Shown: positions 33,046 through 42,899, counted from the stretch's first letter. The stretch: 64,000 bases of DNA from Flavobacterium sp. AED (GCF_000812945.1 NZ_JSYM01000006.1:113482-177481); one strand, 5' to 3'. Translations and numbers: made by a program. The notes: a model not told the origin generated them from the sequence alone.

Positions 33046-35052
33046 ATGAAATGTAATGAACTAACCATTATTTTATTTTTCACTCTGTTTTTTTATAATG
33101 CTAATGCACAAGATTTTAAACTAGGGAAAGTTTCAATAGAAGAGCTTCAGCAAAAAGTTCATCCGAAAGACACGGCAGCTGTTGCAGCAATATTATTTAA
33201 AAAAGGAGAAACTAGTTTTGAATATTCAAATGATGCAGGTTTTACGGTAGTCACTAAAGTAGCTGTTCGTATAAAAATTTATAAAAAAGAAGGGTATGAT
33301 TGGGCAAATCAAGAAATACATTTTAGAATAGGTTCTTCGAAAGAAAGTGTTGTTATTTCGGATGCTGTAACATATAATCTAGTAGCCGGAAAAATCGAAA
33401 AAACAAAATTAAAAAGTGAGGGAGCGTTTCAGGAAAATATAAATAAATATTGGGATAAAAAGAAAATCACAATGCCTAATGTAAAAGTGGGTTCTGTGAT
33501 AGAGTACGAGTACAATGTTAAATCTTCAAATGTAGGCTCACTTAGAGATTGGAATTTTCAAACTAGTGTACCGGTCAATTATTCAGAATATAAGACTTTT
33601 GTACCCGAATATTTTATTTACAATAGTCAATTCAAAGGATTTATTACTCCAAAAATAACATCTGAAAGAAATAACAAACAAATATTTTTAAATAAAAAAG
33701 AGAAGGAATGTGATATATGTCCTTCATTAAATACTAATACCAAGTTTGATTACATAGAAACCAAAACGACTTATTTAGCGGAGAATTTACCAGCAATCAA
33801 AGAAGAAGCGTTTGTTAATAATATAAATAATTATGTAGCTAGTTTAGAGCAGGAGCTGTCTATGACGCATTATCCAAACGAGCCTATGAAACCTTTTTCA
33901 TCGGATTGGAATGCGGTGGTGAAGACCATTTATGATTATGAAGATTTTGGACCTGAATTGAATAAAACCAGTTATTTTGAAGCGGATATAAAACCTATAA
34001 TTGCAGGATTAGATACTCCGGAAGAAAAAATAACAGCACTATTAAATTATGTAAAAACTATTGTAAAATGGAATGATTACTATGGCTATTCTTGTAATGA
34101 TGGAGTTAAAAAAGCCTATAAAGATAAAACAGGAAATGTAGCCGAAATCAATTTAATGTTAACGGCTATGTTGCGTTATGCTGGATTGATTGCGAATCCA
34201 GTTTTAGTTAGCACACGTTCTAATGGAATTGCAATTTTTCCTAATAGAACAGCTTTTAATTATGTTATTGCCGCAGTAGAAACTCCAAATGGATTGATAT
34301 TATTGGATGCGTCGGATGCATTTTCGATACCAAACGTATTGCCTTTTAGAGCATTAAACTGGGAGGGAAGGTTGATACGAAAAGATGGTACATCCGAAGA
34401 GGTAGATTTAATGCCAAAAATCGCATCAAATAATACAGTAATGATGAATTATACAGTTGATGCCAATGGGCAAGTTTCAGGGAAATTAAGACGCCAGAGA
34501 ACGGATCACAATGCTATGATTTTTAGGAAAAATATTGATAACATAAAAGATGATACTTATCTGGAAAAACTGGAAAATGATAATGAAAAGATAGAAATAA
34601 AAGAATATTCAAGAGTAAATGAAAAAGAGTTGAAATTACCTGTAACAGAAACCTTTTCTTTTTCAGGTTCTAATCTTTGTGAGGGAATTGGAGGCAAAAT
34701 TTATATAAATCCAATGTTATTTCTTACAGAAGAACAAAACCCCTTCAAGCAAGAAAATAGAGAATATCCTATAGATTATGGATTTCCGTTTATTGATAAA
34801 TACAGTATTAATATTCAAATTCCGGACGGATATAAAGTAGAAACAATTCCAGTGCCTACTGTTCTTAACATGCAGGATAATTTAGGTAGTTTTAAATTCA
34901 TGACCAATTTATCTGAGAAAACAATTCAGTTAGTAATAACAAATCAAATAAATACACCGATTATTTCATCTGAATATTATTCAATGTTAAAAGAATACTA
35001 TCAGGGCATGATCACAAAAGAAAACGAAAAAATAGTTCTAACAAAAATATAG
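33046..35052 (+). CDS. DUF3857 protein with degenerate transglutaminase domain (paralogue 1)
   Basis: 668 residues with signal peptide (LTIILFFTLFFYNANAQ). DUF3857 region about 50-210 with IKIYKKEGYDWANQE and ITMPNVKVGSVIEYEY; pseudo-transglutaminase region about 300-430. Where the active homologue has GYGDCKAL this protein has KTGNVAEINL: the Cys position is Val365, and the His position is Tyr406 (FNYVIAAV). So it is probably not catalytic. Starts four bases after the previous stop. Function unknown; binding or structural role at the cell surface is inference. Confidence 0.82.
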   Translation: MKCNELTIILFFTLFFYNANAQDFKLGKVSIEELQQKVHPKDTAAVAAILFKKGETSFEYSNDAGFTVVTKVAVRIKIYKKEGYDWANQEIHFRIGSSKESVVISDAVTYNLVAGKIEKTKLKSEGAFQENINKYWDKKKITMPNVKVGSVIEYEYNVKSSNVGSLRDWNFQTSVPVNYSEYKTFVPEYFIYNSQFKGFITPKITSERNNKQIFLNKKEKECDICPSLNTNTKFDYIETKTTYLAENLPAIKEEAFVNNINNYVASLEQELSMTHYPNEPMKPFSSDWNAVVKTIYDYEDFGPELNKTSYFEADIKPIIAGLDTPEEKITALLNYVKTIVKWNDYYGYSCNDGVKKAYKDKTGNVAEINLMLTAMLRYAGLIANPVLVSTRSNGIAIFPNRTAFNYVIAAVETPNGLILLDASDAFSIPNVLPFRALNWEGRLIRKDGTSEEVDLMPKIASNNTVMMNYTVDANGQVSGKLRRQRTDHNAMIFRKNIDNIKDDTYLEKLENDNEKIEIKEYSRVNEKELKLPVTETFSFSGSNLCEGIGGKIYINPMLFLTEEQNPFKQENREYPIDYGFPFIDKYSINIQIPDGYKVETIPVPTVLNMQDNLGSFKFMTNLSEKTIQLVITNQINTPIISSEYYSMLKEYYQGMITKENEKIVLTKI

Positions 35053-35058
35053 TAGCAT

Positions 35059-37083
35059 ATGTCATTCAAAAAAACACTGTTTATCGTATTGTTTTTGGTT
35101 TCCTTTTCAAATGCCAAAGCACAAAATTTTGAATTGGGTAAAGTTTCGATTGCGGAATTAGAAGAAAAAGAACATCCTAAAGACCCTTCGGCAGTAGCGG
35201 CGATATTATTCAAAAAAGGAAAGATGAGTCTTGAATATACTAAAAATGAGGGTTTTGTAATGATAACTGAAGTGAAAACCAGGGTTAAGATTTATAAAAA
35301 AGAAGGATATGATTGGGCAAATCAAAAAGTGCGTTACTATTTAGGAAATAATTCTAAAGAGAATGTATCCTTTACGGATGCTGTAACATACAATTTACTG
35401 GATGGAAAAATTGAGAAAACGAAATTGAAAAGTGACGGAACATTTGATGAGACCATCAATAGATTTTGGGGGCAGAAAAAGATAACAATGCCAAATGTAA
35501 AAGAAGGGTCTGTAATAGAATTTCAGTATACAATTCGATCATTGAGTATTGGAATGCCGAGAGAGTATAGTTTCCAGACGACAATTCCGGTAAATTATTC
35601 AGAGTACAGGACTTTTATTCCACAATATTTTATTTATAATGCCAATCAAAAAGGATTTATTTTTCCAAAAGTAACGGTAGAGAAAAAACCAAAAACAATT
35701 AAATTTTTGGATATGGAAAGTAAACAAGCTGGAACAAGCTCTAGTAATGTCAATACATCATTTTATGAAAGTGCGCTAGAATACGAAGAAACCAGAACCA
35801 CTTATTTGACAGAGAATTTACCGGCGATGAATGAAGAATCTTTTGTAAATAATATTGATAATTACACATCAAGTTTGGTGCAGGAATTATCAATGACACA
35901 ATACCCTAATCAGCCTTTGAAACCCTATTCGACCGATTGGAAATCAGTAGTAAAGACAATTTATGAGTATGATGATTTTGGGCCAGAATTGGATAAAACA
36001 GGTTATTTTGAAGATGATATAAATGCTTTAATCAAAGGGTTGAATACCCAAGAAGAAAAAATAGAAGCTATTTTTAATTACGTTAAATCTAGTGTAAAAT
36101 GGAATGATTATTATGGTTATTCTTGTAATGACGGTGTGAAAAAAGCATATAAAGATAAAACAGGAAATGTAGCCGAAATTAATCTTATGCTAGCTGCTAT
36201 GCTGCGTTATGCTGGAATCAATGCTAATCCGGTATTGTTAAGTACACGCGCTAACGGAGTTGCATTATTTCCTAATAGAACAGCTTTTGATTATGTAATT
36301 GCAGCTGTAGAAATACAAGATGGTTTAGTTTTATTGGATGCAACTGAGAAGTATTCGTTACCTAATGTTTTGCCATTAAGAGATCTGAACTGGTTTGGGA
36401 GGCTAATTAGAAAAGATAGAACATCTGTAGAAGTAGACTTGACGCCAAAAATACTTTCGAAAGAAATCATAAATACTAGTTTTGTTATTAATAGTAATGG
36501 TGTTATTACCGGGAAAGTAAGAAAGCAACTTACCGATCATGAGGCGCTTTATTTTAGACAAAAAAACATAATAACTAGTAAAGATAATTACCTGGAAGAA
36601 TTAGAAAACAAAAACAATGCTATTGAAATAACGGATTATGTTAGAGAAAATGATTTGAACTTGGCAAAGCCAATTCTTGAAACATATACTTTTAAAGATT
36701 CCAAAGATTTTGAAAGCATAAATGGAAAAATCTATATAGCTCCATTATTGTTTTTGTCAACTAAAGTAAATCCTTTTAAGCAGGAAGTAAGAGCATATCC
36801 AGTTGATTTTGGTTATCCTATAGAGAATAAGTATAATATTATGATAGAAATACCAGAAGGTTATGCTGTAGAATCTTTACCTGTTTCAATGAATATTGCT
36901 ACGCCAGATAACATTGGAACATATAAATATGTTATTGGAGCTACTGGAAATAAAATCCAAATTTCAATTACTTCAGATATTAACACAGCAATAGTTCCAG
37001 CGGATTATTATACTGCTTTAAAAGAATTCTTTCAGAAAATGATTGACAAACAAAATGAAAAAATAGTACTTAAAAAAGTATAA
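35059..37083 (+). CDS. DUF3857 protein with degenerate transglutaminase domain (paralogue 2)
   Basis: 674 residues with signal peptide (FLVSFSNAKAQ). It is closely similar to the preceding gene along its whole length: shared FELGKVSIAELEEKEHPKD start, IYKKEGYDWANQK, KTGNVAEINLMLAAMLRYAG, FPNRTAFDYVIAAVE and NEKIVLKKV end. The transglutaminase Cys and His are again replaced (Val and Tyr). Six bases separate it from paralogue 1, so a tandem duplication within one operon is the simplest explanation. Confidence 0.82.
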   Translation: MSFKKTLFIVLFLVSFSNAKAQNFELGKVSIAELEEKEHPKDPSAVAAILFKKGKMSLEYTKNEGFVMITEVKTRVKIYKKEGYDWANQKVRYYLGNNSKENVSFTDAVTYNLLDGKIEKTKLKSDGTFDETINRFWGQKKITMPNVKEGSVIEFQYTIRSLSIGMPREYSFQTTIPVNYSEYRTFIPQYFIYNANQKGFIFPKVTVEKKPKTIKFLDMESKQAGTSSSNVNTSFYESALEYEETRTTYLTENLPAMNEESFVNNIDNYTSSLVQELSMTQYPNQPLKPYSTDWKSVVKTIYEYDDFGPELDKTGYFEDDINALIKGLNTQEEKIEAIFNYVKSSVKWNDYYGYSCNDGVKKAYKDKTGNVAEINLMLAAMLRYAGINANPVLLSTRANGVALFPNRTAFDYVIAAVEIQDGLVLLDATEKYSLPNVLPLRDLNWFGRLIRKDRTSVEVDLTPKILSKEIINTSFVINSNGVITGKVRKQLTDHEALYFRQKNIITSKDNYLEELENKNNAIEITDYVRENDLNLAKPILETYTFKDSKDFESINGKIYIAPLLFLSTKVNPFKQEVRAYPVDFGYPIENKYNIMIEIPEGYAVESLPVSMNIATPDNIGTYKYVIGATGNKIQISITSDINTAIVPADYYTALKEFFQKMIDKQNEKIVLKKV

Positions 37084-37087
37084 TTAA

Positions 37088-39079
37088 ATGAAAATTGTTA
37101 AAGTTGCAATTTTTTTGTTTTTTGTTTTGTGTGTTACAAAAAGTAGTGCACAAAATTTTGAGTTAGGAAAAGTTTCTACTAAAGAACTCCTAGAAAAATT
37201 TCATGCTGAAGATTCTACTGCAGTTGCGGCCATTTTATTTAAAAAAGCAAGAACTTTTTTTAGTTATAATTCGACAAGTGGATTCACAGTAAATCATGAA
37301 TACATCTACAGAATCAAAATTTATAAAAAAGAAGGACTTAGTTGGGCAAATTTTGAGGTTCCGTATTATGTTGGTTATGAAGAGATGAAAGATGAATCGG
37401 TTAAATTTTCAAATTGTGTAACTTATAATCTTGAAAATGGTAATATTGTTAAAACGAAATTAAACAATGAAGGCACTTTCAAAAAAAATGTGAATGAATA
37501 TTGGAATGAAGCTTCCATTACTATGCCCAATGTTAAAGTGGGTTCCGTAATAGAGTTTAAGTATCTTTTAAAATCAGAAGCAATTGTTAAGTTTCCTAAA
37601 TTTAAAATGCAATATGATATTCCGGTGAATTATGCCGAATATGAAACAGATATTCCGGAATATTTTATTTACAAACCAATTTTGACGGGCTATGTGAAGA
37701 TTAAGGCAGAAGCAAAATATGTAAATGGTTCTCAGAGTTTCGAAAATAAATACAACCAATCGGCATCTATTAGTTACAAGCAAATTAACAGTGTTTATCT
37801 TGCTGAAAATATTCCTGCACTTAAAGAAGAGGAATATATTGACAATATTGAAAATTACAGATCGTCCATTTATAATGAATTAGAAAGAACGCGCTTTCCT
37901 GATCAACCAGTTAAAGATTATTCAATAACTTGGGAGGGAGTTGCTAAAACTATTTTTGAAAACGAAAGTTTCGGAAAAGAATTGAATGAACGTATGTATC
38001 TTATTCAGGATATTAAGATGATACTCAAAAGCGCTGTTTCTGAAGAGGAAAAATTAGATATCATTTTTAAATTTGTAAAATCAAAAATGAACTGGGATGG
38101 GGAATATGGTTTTTATACCCAAAAAGGAGTGAAAAAGGCATACGCTGATAAAACAGGAAATGTAGCCGAAATAAATTTTATTTTAATAGCAATGCTAAAC
38201 TTTGCAGGGATAAATGCTAGTCCGGTTTTGATAAGTACGATAGAACATGGAGTTCCTGCATTTCCTAACAGGACAGTTTTTAATTATGTAATTGCTGCAG
38301 CTGAAATAGAAGGGAAGCAAATTCTATTAGATGCAACACATAAATATACTACACAGAATATTTTGCCATTGAATACCTTAAACGGGACAGGGCGACTTAT
38401 TAAACCTGATGGAACATCACAAGAAGTTAATATGGTGCCAAATTTAGCATCAAATAAAAACTATAATTTAATGGTGAAAATTGATGATAAGGGGACTGTG
38501 TCTGGAAAGTTTAGGGCTCAAAAGAAGGATTATGAGGCGTATAGTTTTAGAGAAAAAAATACGCAAATCAATAAAGAAAATTATCTAGAAAAATTAGAAA
38601 ATGATTTGGATGGAATCCAAATTAGTAACTATGTGATAGAAAATAAAGACACAGATTTCTCAAAACCTGTCTTGGAAACTTTTACTTTTACATCAGATAA
38701 TCATTGTGAAACAATAGGTAATAAAATGTTTATTAATCCCATGTTGTTTTTTGCTTTAACGAAAAATCCATTTCTTCAGGAAAAAAGGATGATGCCAATT
38801 TATTTTGGTTATCCAAAGCAAGATAAATATAATATAAATATAGAAATCCCGGAAGGATATATAGTGGAATCTATTCCAAAAGCAATGAAAATTGCAACGG
38901 AAGATAAAATAGTATTATTTACAATTAATACAAAGGTTGAAGAAAATAGAATTCAAATCATAATTACAAGAGAAATTAATGCTGCCATTTTACCTGCAGA
39001 TTATTATTATGATTTAAAAGAATTCTTTCAAAAAATTATCGATAAACAAAACGAAAAAATAGTACTTAAAAAACTATAA
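37088..39079 (+). CDS. DUF3857 protein with degenerate transglutaminase domain (paralogue 3)
   Basis: 663 residues with signal peptide (FLFFVLCVTKSSAQ). The most diverged of the three: same FELGKVSTKELLEKFHAED start, IYKKEGLSWANFE, KTGNVAEINFILIAML and IDKQNEKIVLKKL end, but many differences between. Catalytic Cys and His are replaced as in its neighbours. It begins four bases after paralogue 2 and stops two bases before the MazG-like gene, so all may be co-transcribed. Confidence 0.82.
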   Translation: MKIVKVAIFLFFVLCVTKSSAQNFELGKVSTKELLEKFHAEDSTAVAAILFKKARTFFSYNSTSGFTVNHEYIYRIKIYKKEGLSWANFEVPYYVGYEEMKDESVKFSNCVTYNLENGNIVKTKLNNEGTFKKNVNEYWNEASITMPNVKVGSVIEFKYLLKSEAIVKFPKFKMQYDIPVNYAEYETDIPEYFIYKPILTGYVKIKAEAKYVNGSQSFENKYNQSASISYKQINSVYLAENIPALKEEEYIDNIENYRSSIYNELERTRFPDQPVKDYSITWEGVAKTIFENESFGKELNERMYLIQDIKMILKSAVSEEEKLDIIFKFVKSKMNWDGEYGFYTQKGVKKAYADKTGNVAEINFILIAMLNFAGINASPVLISTIEHGVPAFPNRTVFNYVIAAAEIEGKQILLDATHKYTTQNILPLNTLNGTGRLIKPDGTSQEVNMVPNLASNKNYNLMVKIDDKGTVSGKFRAQKKDYEAYSFREKNTQINKENYLEKLENDLDGIQISNYVIENKDTDFSKPVLETFTFTSDNHCETIGNKMFINPMLFFALTKNPFLQEKRMMPIYFGYPKQDKYNINIEIPEGYIVESIPKAMKIATEDKIVLFTINTKVEENRIQIIITREINAAILPADYYYDLKEFFQKIIDKQNEKIVLKKL

Positions 39080-39081
39080 TA

Positions 39082-39408
39082 ATGAACTTAAAAAACTCCC
39101 AACTAGACGTAGATACTTGGATAAAAGAACATGGCGTTCGTTATTTCAATGAATTGACAAATATGGCTCAACTTACTGAAGAAGTAGGAGAAGTAGCCAG
39201 AATCATTGCTCGTCGTTACGGAGAACAATCCGAGAAAGAATCTGATAAAAATAAAGACCTTGGTGAAGAATTGGCCGATGTGGTTTTCGTGGTTTTATGT
39301 TTGGCCAATCAAACGGGAATCGATTTACAAGCTGCTTTCGACAAGAAAATGGATTTGAAATCCGTCCGTGACAAAGACCGTCACAAAAACAACGAAAAAC
39401 TTAAATAA
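39082..39408 (+). CDS. MazG-like nucleotide pyrophosphohydrolase
   Basis: A 108-residue all-alpha NTP pyrophosphatase. The metal-binding pattern is visible: EEVGEVAR (about residues 33-40) and LGEELADVVFVV (about 65-76). It should hydrolyse non-canonical or excess NTPs to NMP in the cytoplasm. Its start is two bases after the DUF3857 tandem; this is probably incidental co-transcription. Confidence 0.87.
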   Translation: MNLKNSQLDVDTWIKEHGVRYFNELTNMAQLTEEVGEVARIIARRYGEQSEKESDKNKDLGEELADVVFVVLCLANQTGIDLQAAFDKKMDLKSVRDKDRHKNNEKLK

Positions 39409-39521
39409 TTTGTGAATTGTAAATTATGAATTGTGAATGAGTAGTGGTAAATTGCGTCCCTAAATTATTTGAGTTAAAAGCGAAAGCTATACCTCATAAT
39501 TCATAACTCATAATTAAAAAC

Positions 39522-40745
39522 ATGAATTTACTGTTACAAACTTCCCATTCCAATTTACAAGCTCAAATTGCAGTTACCGGCTCAAAAAGTGAAACCAACC
39601 GACTATTATTGCTACAAGCGTTGTTTCCCAATATTACTTTGGCCAATACTTCTAATTCAGATGATAGTGAAGTAATGCAAAAAGCATTGAAAGGAAACGA
39701 GGAAATAGTAGATATTCATCATGCGGGAACAGCGATGCGTTTTCTAACTGCTTATTTTGCTGTTAACGAAGGTCGTGAAGTGGTATTAACAGGTTCGCAG
39801 CGAATGACTGAGCGTCCAATTAAAGTTTTGGTGGAAGCGTTAGAACAATTGGGTGCAAAAATCTCCTACGAGAAAGAAGTAGGTTATCCGCCTATTCGAA
39901 TCAAAGGACAAAAAATTACTGCCTCTAAGGTTAACATTCCGGCAAATGTGAGCAGTCAATACATATCGGCATTGTCATTAGTGGCGCCAAAACTAGAAAA
40001 TGGTATTGAAATCACTTTAGTTGGTGAAATCACTTCGGTTCCTTATATCAAAATGACTTTGGCTTTGCTGAATGATTTAGACATCAAAACCAGTTTTGAA
40101 GGAAATGTGATTACCGTTTACCCAAAACAAGAAGTAGAATCGAAAGTAATGACTGTAGAATCCGATTGGAGTTCTGCTTCTTACTTTTTTAGTTTGGCTG
40201 CTTTAGCAGATAACGCTGCTATTTCATTGACGAGTTATAAAGAAACTAGTTTGCAAGGAGATTCCGCTTTAGTTGAAATCTATAAGCAAATGGGTGTTGA
40301 TACACATTTTGAAGAAAATAAAATGACGCTTACAAAACAAGCGGGCTTTATTCCTCAAACTGTAAATTTTGAACTTAACAATACACCTGATATTGCACAA
40401 ACCATAGTAGTTACTTGCCTTGGATTAGGAATTGGGTGTCACCTTACCGGACTTCATACGTTGAAAATTAAAGAAACGGACAGGCTGGAAGCACTGCGAA
40501 TTGAAATGACAAAACTCGGAGCGAATATCTCAGTTACCAATGACAGCTTGACGCTCGTGGCTTCAAATACTATTAATCATAATGTGCCAATCGCGACTTA
40601 TAACGATCACAGAATGGCGATGGCATTTGCTCCTTTAGCTTTGAAAGTCCCAATAATCATCGAAAATGCAGAAGTAGTTTCAAAATCGTATCCTGATTTT
40701 TGGAATGATTTAAAAACGTTAGGCTTCGAAATTTTAGAAAAATAA
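39522..40745 (+). CDS. aroA: 3-phosphoshikimate 1-carboxyvinyltransferase (EPSP synthase)
   Basis: A 407-residue EPSP synthase. Family landmarks: VTGSKSETNRLLLLQA (shikimate-3-phosphate site), AGTAMRFLTAYF, SQRMTERPIKVLVEAL with the phosphate-binding Arg, KETDRLEALRIEM and YNDHRMAMAFAPLAL. The canonical GNAGTA segment reads HHAGTA here, a variation also expected in Bacteroidota. Joins shikimate-3-phosphate and PEP, the sixth shikimate step. It is 12 kb away from the aromatic operon and has no obvious attenuator. Confidence 0.94.
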   Translation: MNLLLQTSHSNLQAQIAVTGSKSETNRLLLLQALFPNITLANTSNSDDSEVMQKALKGNEEIVDIHHAGTAMRFLTAYFAVNEGREVVLTGSQRMTERPIKVLVEALEQLGAKISYEKEVGYPPIRIKGQKITASKVNIPANVSSQYISALSLVAPKLENGIEITLVGEITSVPYIKMTLALLNDLDIKTSFEGNVITVYPKQEVESKVMTVESDWSSASYFFSLAALADNAAISLTSYKETSLQGDSALVEIYKQMGVDTHFEENKMTLTKQAGFIPQTVNFELNNTPDIAQTIVVTCLGLGIGCHLTGLHTLKIKETDRLEALRIEMTKLGANISVTNDSLTLVASNTINHNVPIATYNDHRMAMAFAPLALKVPIIIENAEVVSKSYPDFWNDLKTLGFEILEK

Positions 40746-40797
40746 GAGTTGTAAACACTAGTGAATCAGCAGCTTTTGAAAATAAAAGGCAAAACAC

Positions 40798-40829
40798 TTG
40801 ACAACGCCTATCTCACAATCGTATATTTG
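40798..40829 (+). promoter_or_regulatory. Candidate queA promoter
   Basis: TTG at 40798-40800 and TATATTTG at 40822-40829; the 21-base spacer is slightly long. Start codon 77 bases downstream. Confidence 0.55.
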
Positions 40830-40906
40830 CAAACGATTTAGAATTTTGCTGTCCTGAGCGATGTTGATGGACCTAATTTATAAGTCATAACTCATAAATT
40901 TTTTAA

Positions 40907-41956
40907 ATGAAATTATCACATTTTCAATTCGATTTACCTAAAGAACTTCTTGCCGAATATCCAGCTGAAAACAGAGACGAAGCTCGTCTAATGGTTATTG
41001 ATCGTAAGAAGCAAACTATAGAACATAAAATGTTCAAAGATGTTATCGATTATTTTGATGACGGAGATGTTTTAATTCTGAATAATACTAAAGTTTTTCC
41101 AGCGCGTTTGTATGGAAATAAGGAAAAAACAGGAGCAAGAATCGAAGTTTTTTTACTTAGAGAATTAAATTCTGAGCAAAGACTTTGGGATGTTTTGGTA
41201 GATCCGGCTCGTAAAATCAGAATTGGAAACAAATTATATTTTGGAGATGACGACTCATTAGTTGCTGAGGTTATCGACAATACCACTTCTCGTGGTAGAA
41301 CATTGCGTTTCCTTTATGACGGTTCTTATGAAGAATTCAGAAATAAATTAACGGAACTTGGAGAAACTCCAATCCCAAAATACATTTCAAGAGACGTAAC
41401 TCCGGAAGATGCGGAACGTTACCAAACTATTTATGCTAAAGAAGAAGGAGCTGTTGCGGCACCAACTGCAGGATTGCACTTCTCTAAACATTTATTGAAA
41501 AAACTAGAAATCAAAGGTATAAAGTTTGCCGAAGTTACGCTTCACGTAGGTTTAGGAACTTTCAATCCAGTTGAGGTTGAAGATTTATCAAAACACAAAA
41601 TGGATTCTGAGGAATTAAAAATTACTCAGGAAGCATGCGATATTGTTAATGATGCTAAAGTGAAAAAGAAACGTATTTGTGCTGTAGGAACTACTTCTAT
41701 GCGTGCCGTAGAAAGTTCAGTTTCATCACAAAGTACGCTAAATCCTTTTGATGGTTGGACCAATAAATTTGTATTTCCTCCTCACGATTTCAGTATTGCG
41801 ACGTGTATGATTACGAATTTCCACACACCAAAATCTACTCTATTAATGATGGTTTCAGCATTTTGCGGACATGATTTAATGAAAAGAGCGTATGCAGAAG
41901 CAATCAAAGAAGGATATAAATTCTATTCTTACGGTGATGCCATGATGATCATATAA
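40907..41956 (+). CDS. queA: tRNA preQ1(34) S-adenosylmethionine ribosyltransferase-isomerase
   Basis: A 349-residue QueA. It starts MKLSHFQFDLPKELLAEYPA and contains the EGAVAAPTAGLHFSKHLL, VTLHVGLGTFNPVEVED and NFHTPKSTLLMMVSAF segments typical of the family. It transfers the ribosyl of SAM to preQ1 in tRNA to form epoxyqueuosine. Queuosine synthesis is represented again by queE at 58 kb. Confidence 0.96.
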   Translation: MKLSHFQFDLPKELLAEYPAENRDEARLMVIDRKKQTIEHKMFKDVIDYFDDGDVLILNNTKVFPARLYGNKEKTGARIEVFLLRELNSEQRLWDVLVDPARKIRIGNKLYFGDDDSLVAEVIDNTTSRGRTLRFLYDGSYEEFRNKLTELGETPIPKYISRDVTPEDAERYQTIYAKEEGAVAAPTAGLHFSKHLLKKLEIKGIKFAEVTLHVGLGTFNPVEVEDLSKHKMDSEELKITQEACDIVNDAKVKKKRICAVGTTSMRAVESSVSSQSTLNPFDGWTNKFVFPPHDFSIATCMITNFHTPKSTLLMMVSAFCGHDLMKRAYAEAIKEGYKFYSYGDAMMII

Positions 41957-41983
41957 TCTGAATTCATTTCAATTCTAAATAAC

Positions 41984-42016
41984 AAAATCTCGTCAGTAAT
42001 GGCGAGATTTTTTTTG
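41984..42016. terminator. Terminator between queA and the SIMPL gene
   Basis: Stem AAAATCTCG / CGAGATTTT with a ten-base loop and a T run. It lies between convergent genes and could serve both. Confidence 0.85.
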
Positions 42017-42101
42017 GGTGTGCCCTAAGGGTCGGGCTGTACGCTGTATCTTTATTTTCTTAAAGAAAGAAAATAAAGGATGCCGCTTCCATCCCTCACA
42101 C
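42017..42101 (+). repeat. Interspersed repeat with internal 12-bp hairpin, copy 1
   Basis: Contains GTCGGGCTGTACGCTG, an internal inverted repeat CTTTATTTTCTT / AAGAAAATAAAG (42050-42061 / 42067-42078), then CCGCTTCCATCCCTCAC. A related but diverged copy is at 63391-63480. It resembles a repeat family known from Flavobacterium intergenic regions; G+C-richer than its flanks. Confidence 0.65.
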
Positions 42102-42135
42102 AAAACAATTTCGGGATGATTCATGATTTGAATTC

Positions 42136-42870
42136 CTAGTTCACTTGATAAACCAGTTTTACGGTAATATTCGCTGTTTTATTTTTGGACTGCGTATTAA
42201 ACGAACCGCCATAAGAAAAATCTTCAGATGAGTTTTGACCAGTAATTTGAAATACTCCCATATCTGATTTTTTTAAATTACCAAGATTTGCATCCGCATT
42301 TTCGGCAATGCTTTTAGCTCTAATACTTGCATCTTTTGTAGCTTCGGCAATCATTTTTATTTTCAACTCCGCTAATTTGGTGTAATAATATTCTGGAGGA
42401 TTGGAGTAAAATTCTACTCCCGAATTAATTAATTCACTAGATTGTCTTGATATTTCTTCAATTTTATTCACTTCCTTAGATTGGATGCTCACACTTTGAG
42501 TCAATGTGAATCCTGTGAATATTTGTTGTTTAGTAGTTCCGTTTTCATTGAAAACAGTTTCGAAATCTTTATTAAAATTCACCGCCGAAAACACCATTTC
42601 AGTCGGAGCAATTCCTTTGCCTGACAAGTAGCTTTTGATTTTTTCTCTGTCGGCATCAAGTGAAGCATAAGCTTCTTTCAAAGTCGTACTTTTTTTGGAG
42701 AAAGAACCGCTCCAAACAATCAAATCCGAAACAAAATCCTTCTTCCCTAGACCAGTCACGCTTATAGTATCATTGTTCTTATTTCGATTCTGAAAAGCAT
42801 TCGAAAATAAATATGCTGAAATCACAACTGCCAGCGAAATAATAATAACATTCAAATTGTTTTTAAGCAT
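42136..42870 (-). CDS. SIMPL-domain (DUF541) protein
   Basis: 244 residues from the ATG at 42870. An N-terminal membrane anchor or signal (NNLNVIIISLAVVISAYLFSNAF) precedes a SIMPL domain that starts DTISVTGLGKKDFVSDL. The family is periplasmic or surface-located with no settled biochemical role. A longer reading starting at a TTG (42894) was rejected, because that TTG is part of the promoter element TATATTTG. Confidence 0.85.
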   Translation of the reverse strand: MLKNNLNVIIISLAVVISAYLFSNAFQNRNKNNDTISVTGLGKKDFVSDLIVWSGSFSKKSTTLKEAYASLDADREKIKSYLSGKGIAPTEMVFSAVNFNKDFETVFNENGTTKQQIFTGFTLTQSVSIQSKEVNKIEEISRQSSELINSGVEFYSNPPEYYYTKLAELKIKMIAEATKDASIRAKSIAENADANLGNLKKSDMGVFQITGQNSSEDFSYGGSFNTQSKNKTANITVKLVYQVN

Positions 42871-42891
42871 AGCTAAGATTTTATATTCAAC

Positions 42892-42899
42892 CAAATATA
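42892..42899 (-). promoter_or_regulatory. SIMPL gene -7 promoter element
   Basis: TATATTTG on the minus strand, 21 bases before the ATG at 42870. Confidence 0.55.

Noticed and set aside
39410..39521. Repeats of AATTATGAATTGTGAATGAG type before aroA as a regulatory element
   Set aside because: Such low-complexity AATTCATAA strings recur between many genes here (also near 40880) and look like common AT-rich intergenic filler.
42136..42894. TTG starts at 42894 (SIMPL gene) and 45709 (flavin reductase-like gene)
   Set aside because: Each TTG is the end of a TATATTTG promoter element; the ATG codons at 42870 and 45688 give normal protein starts.
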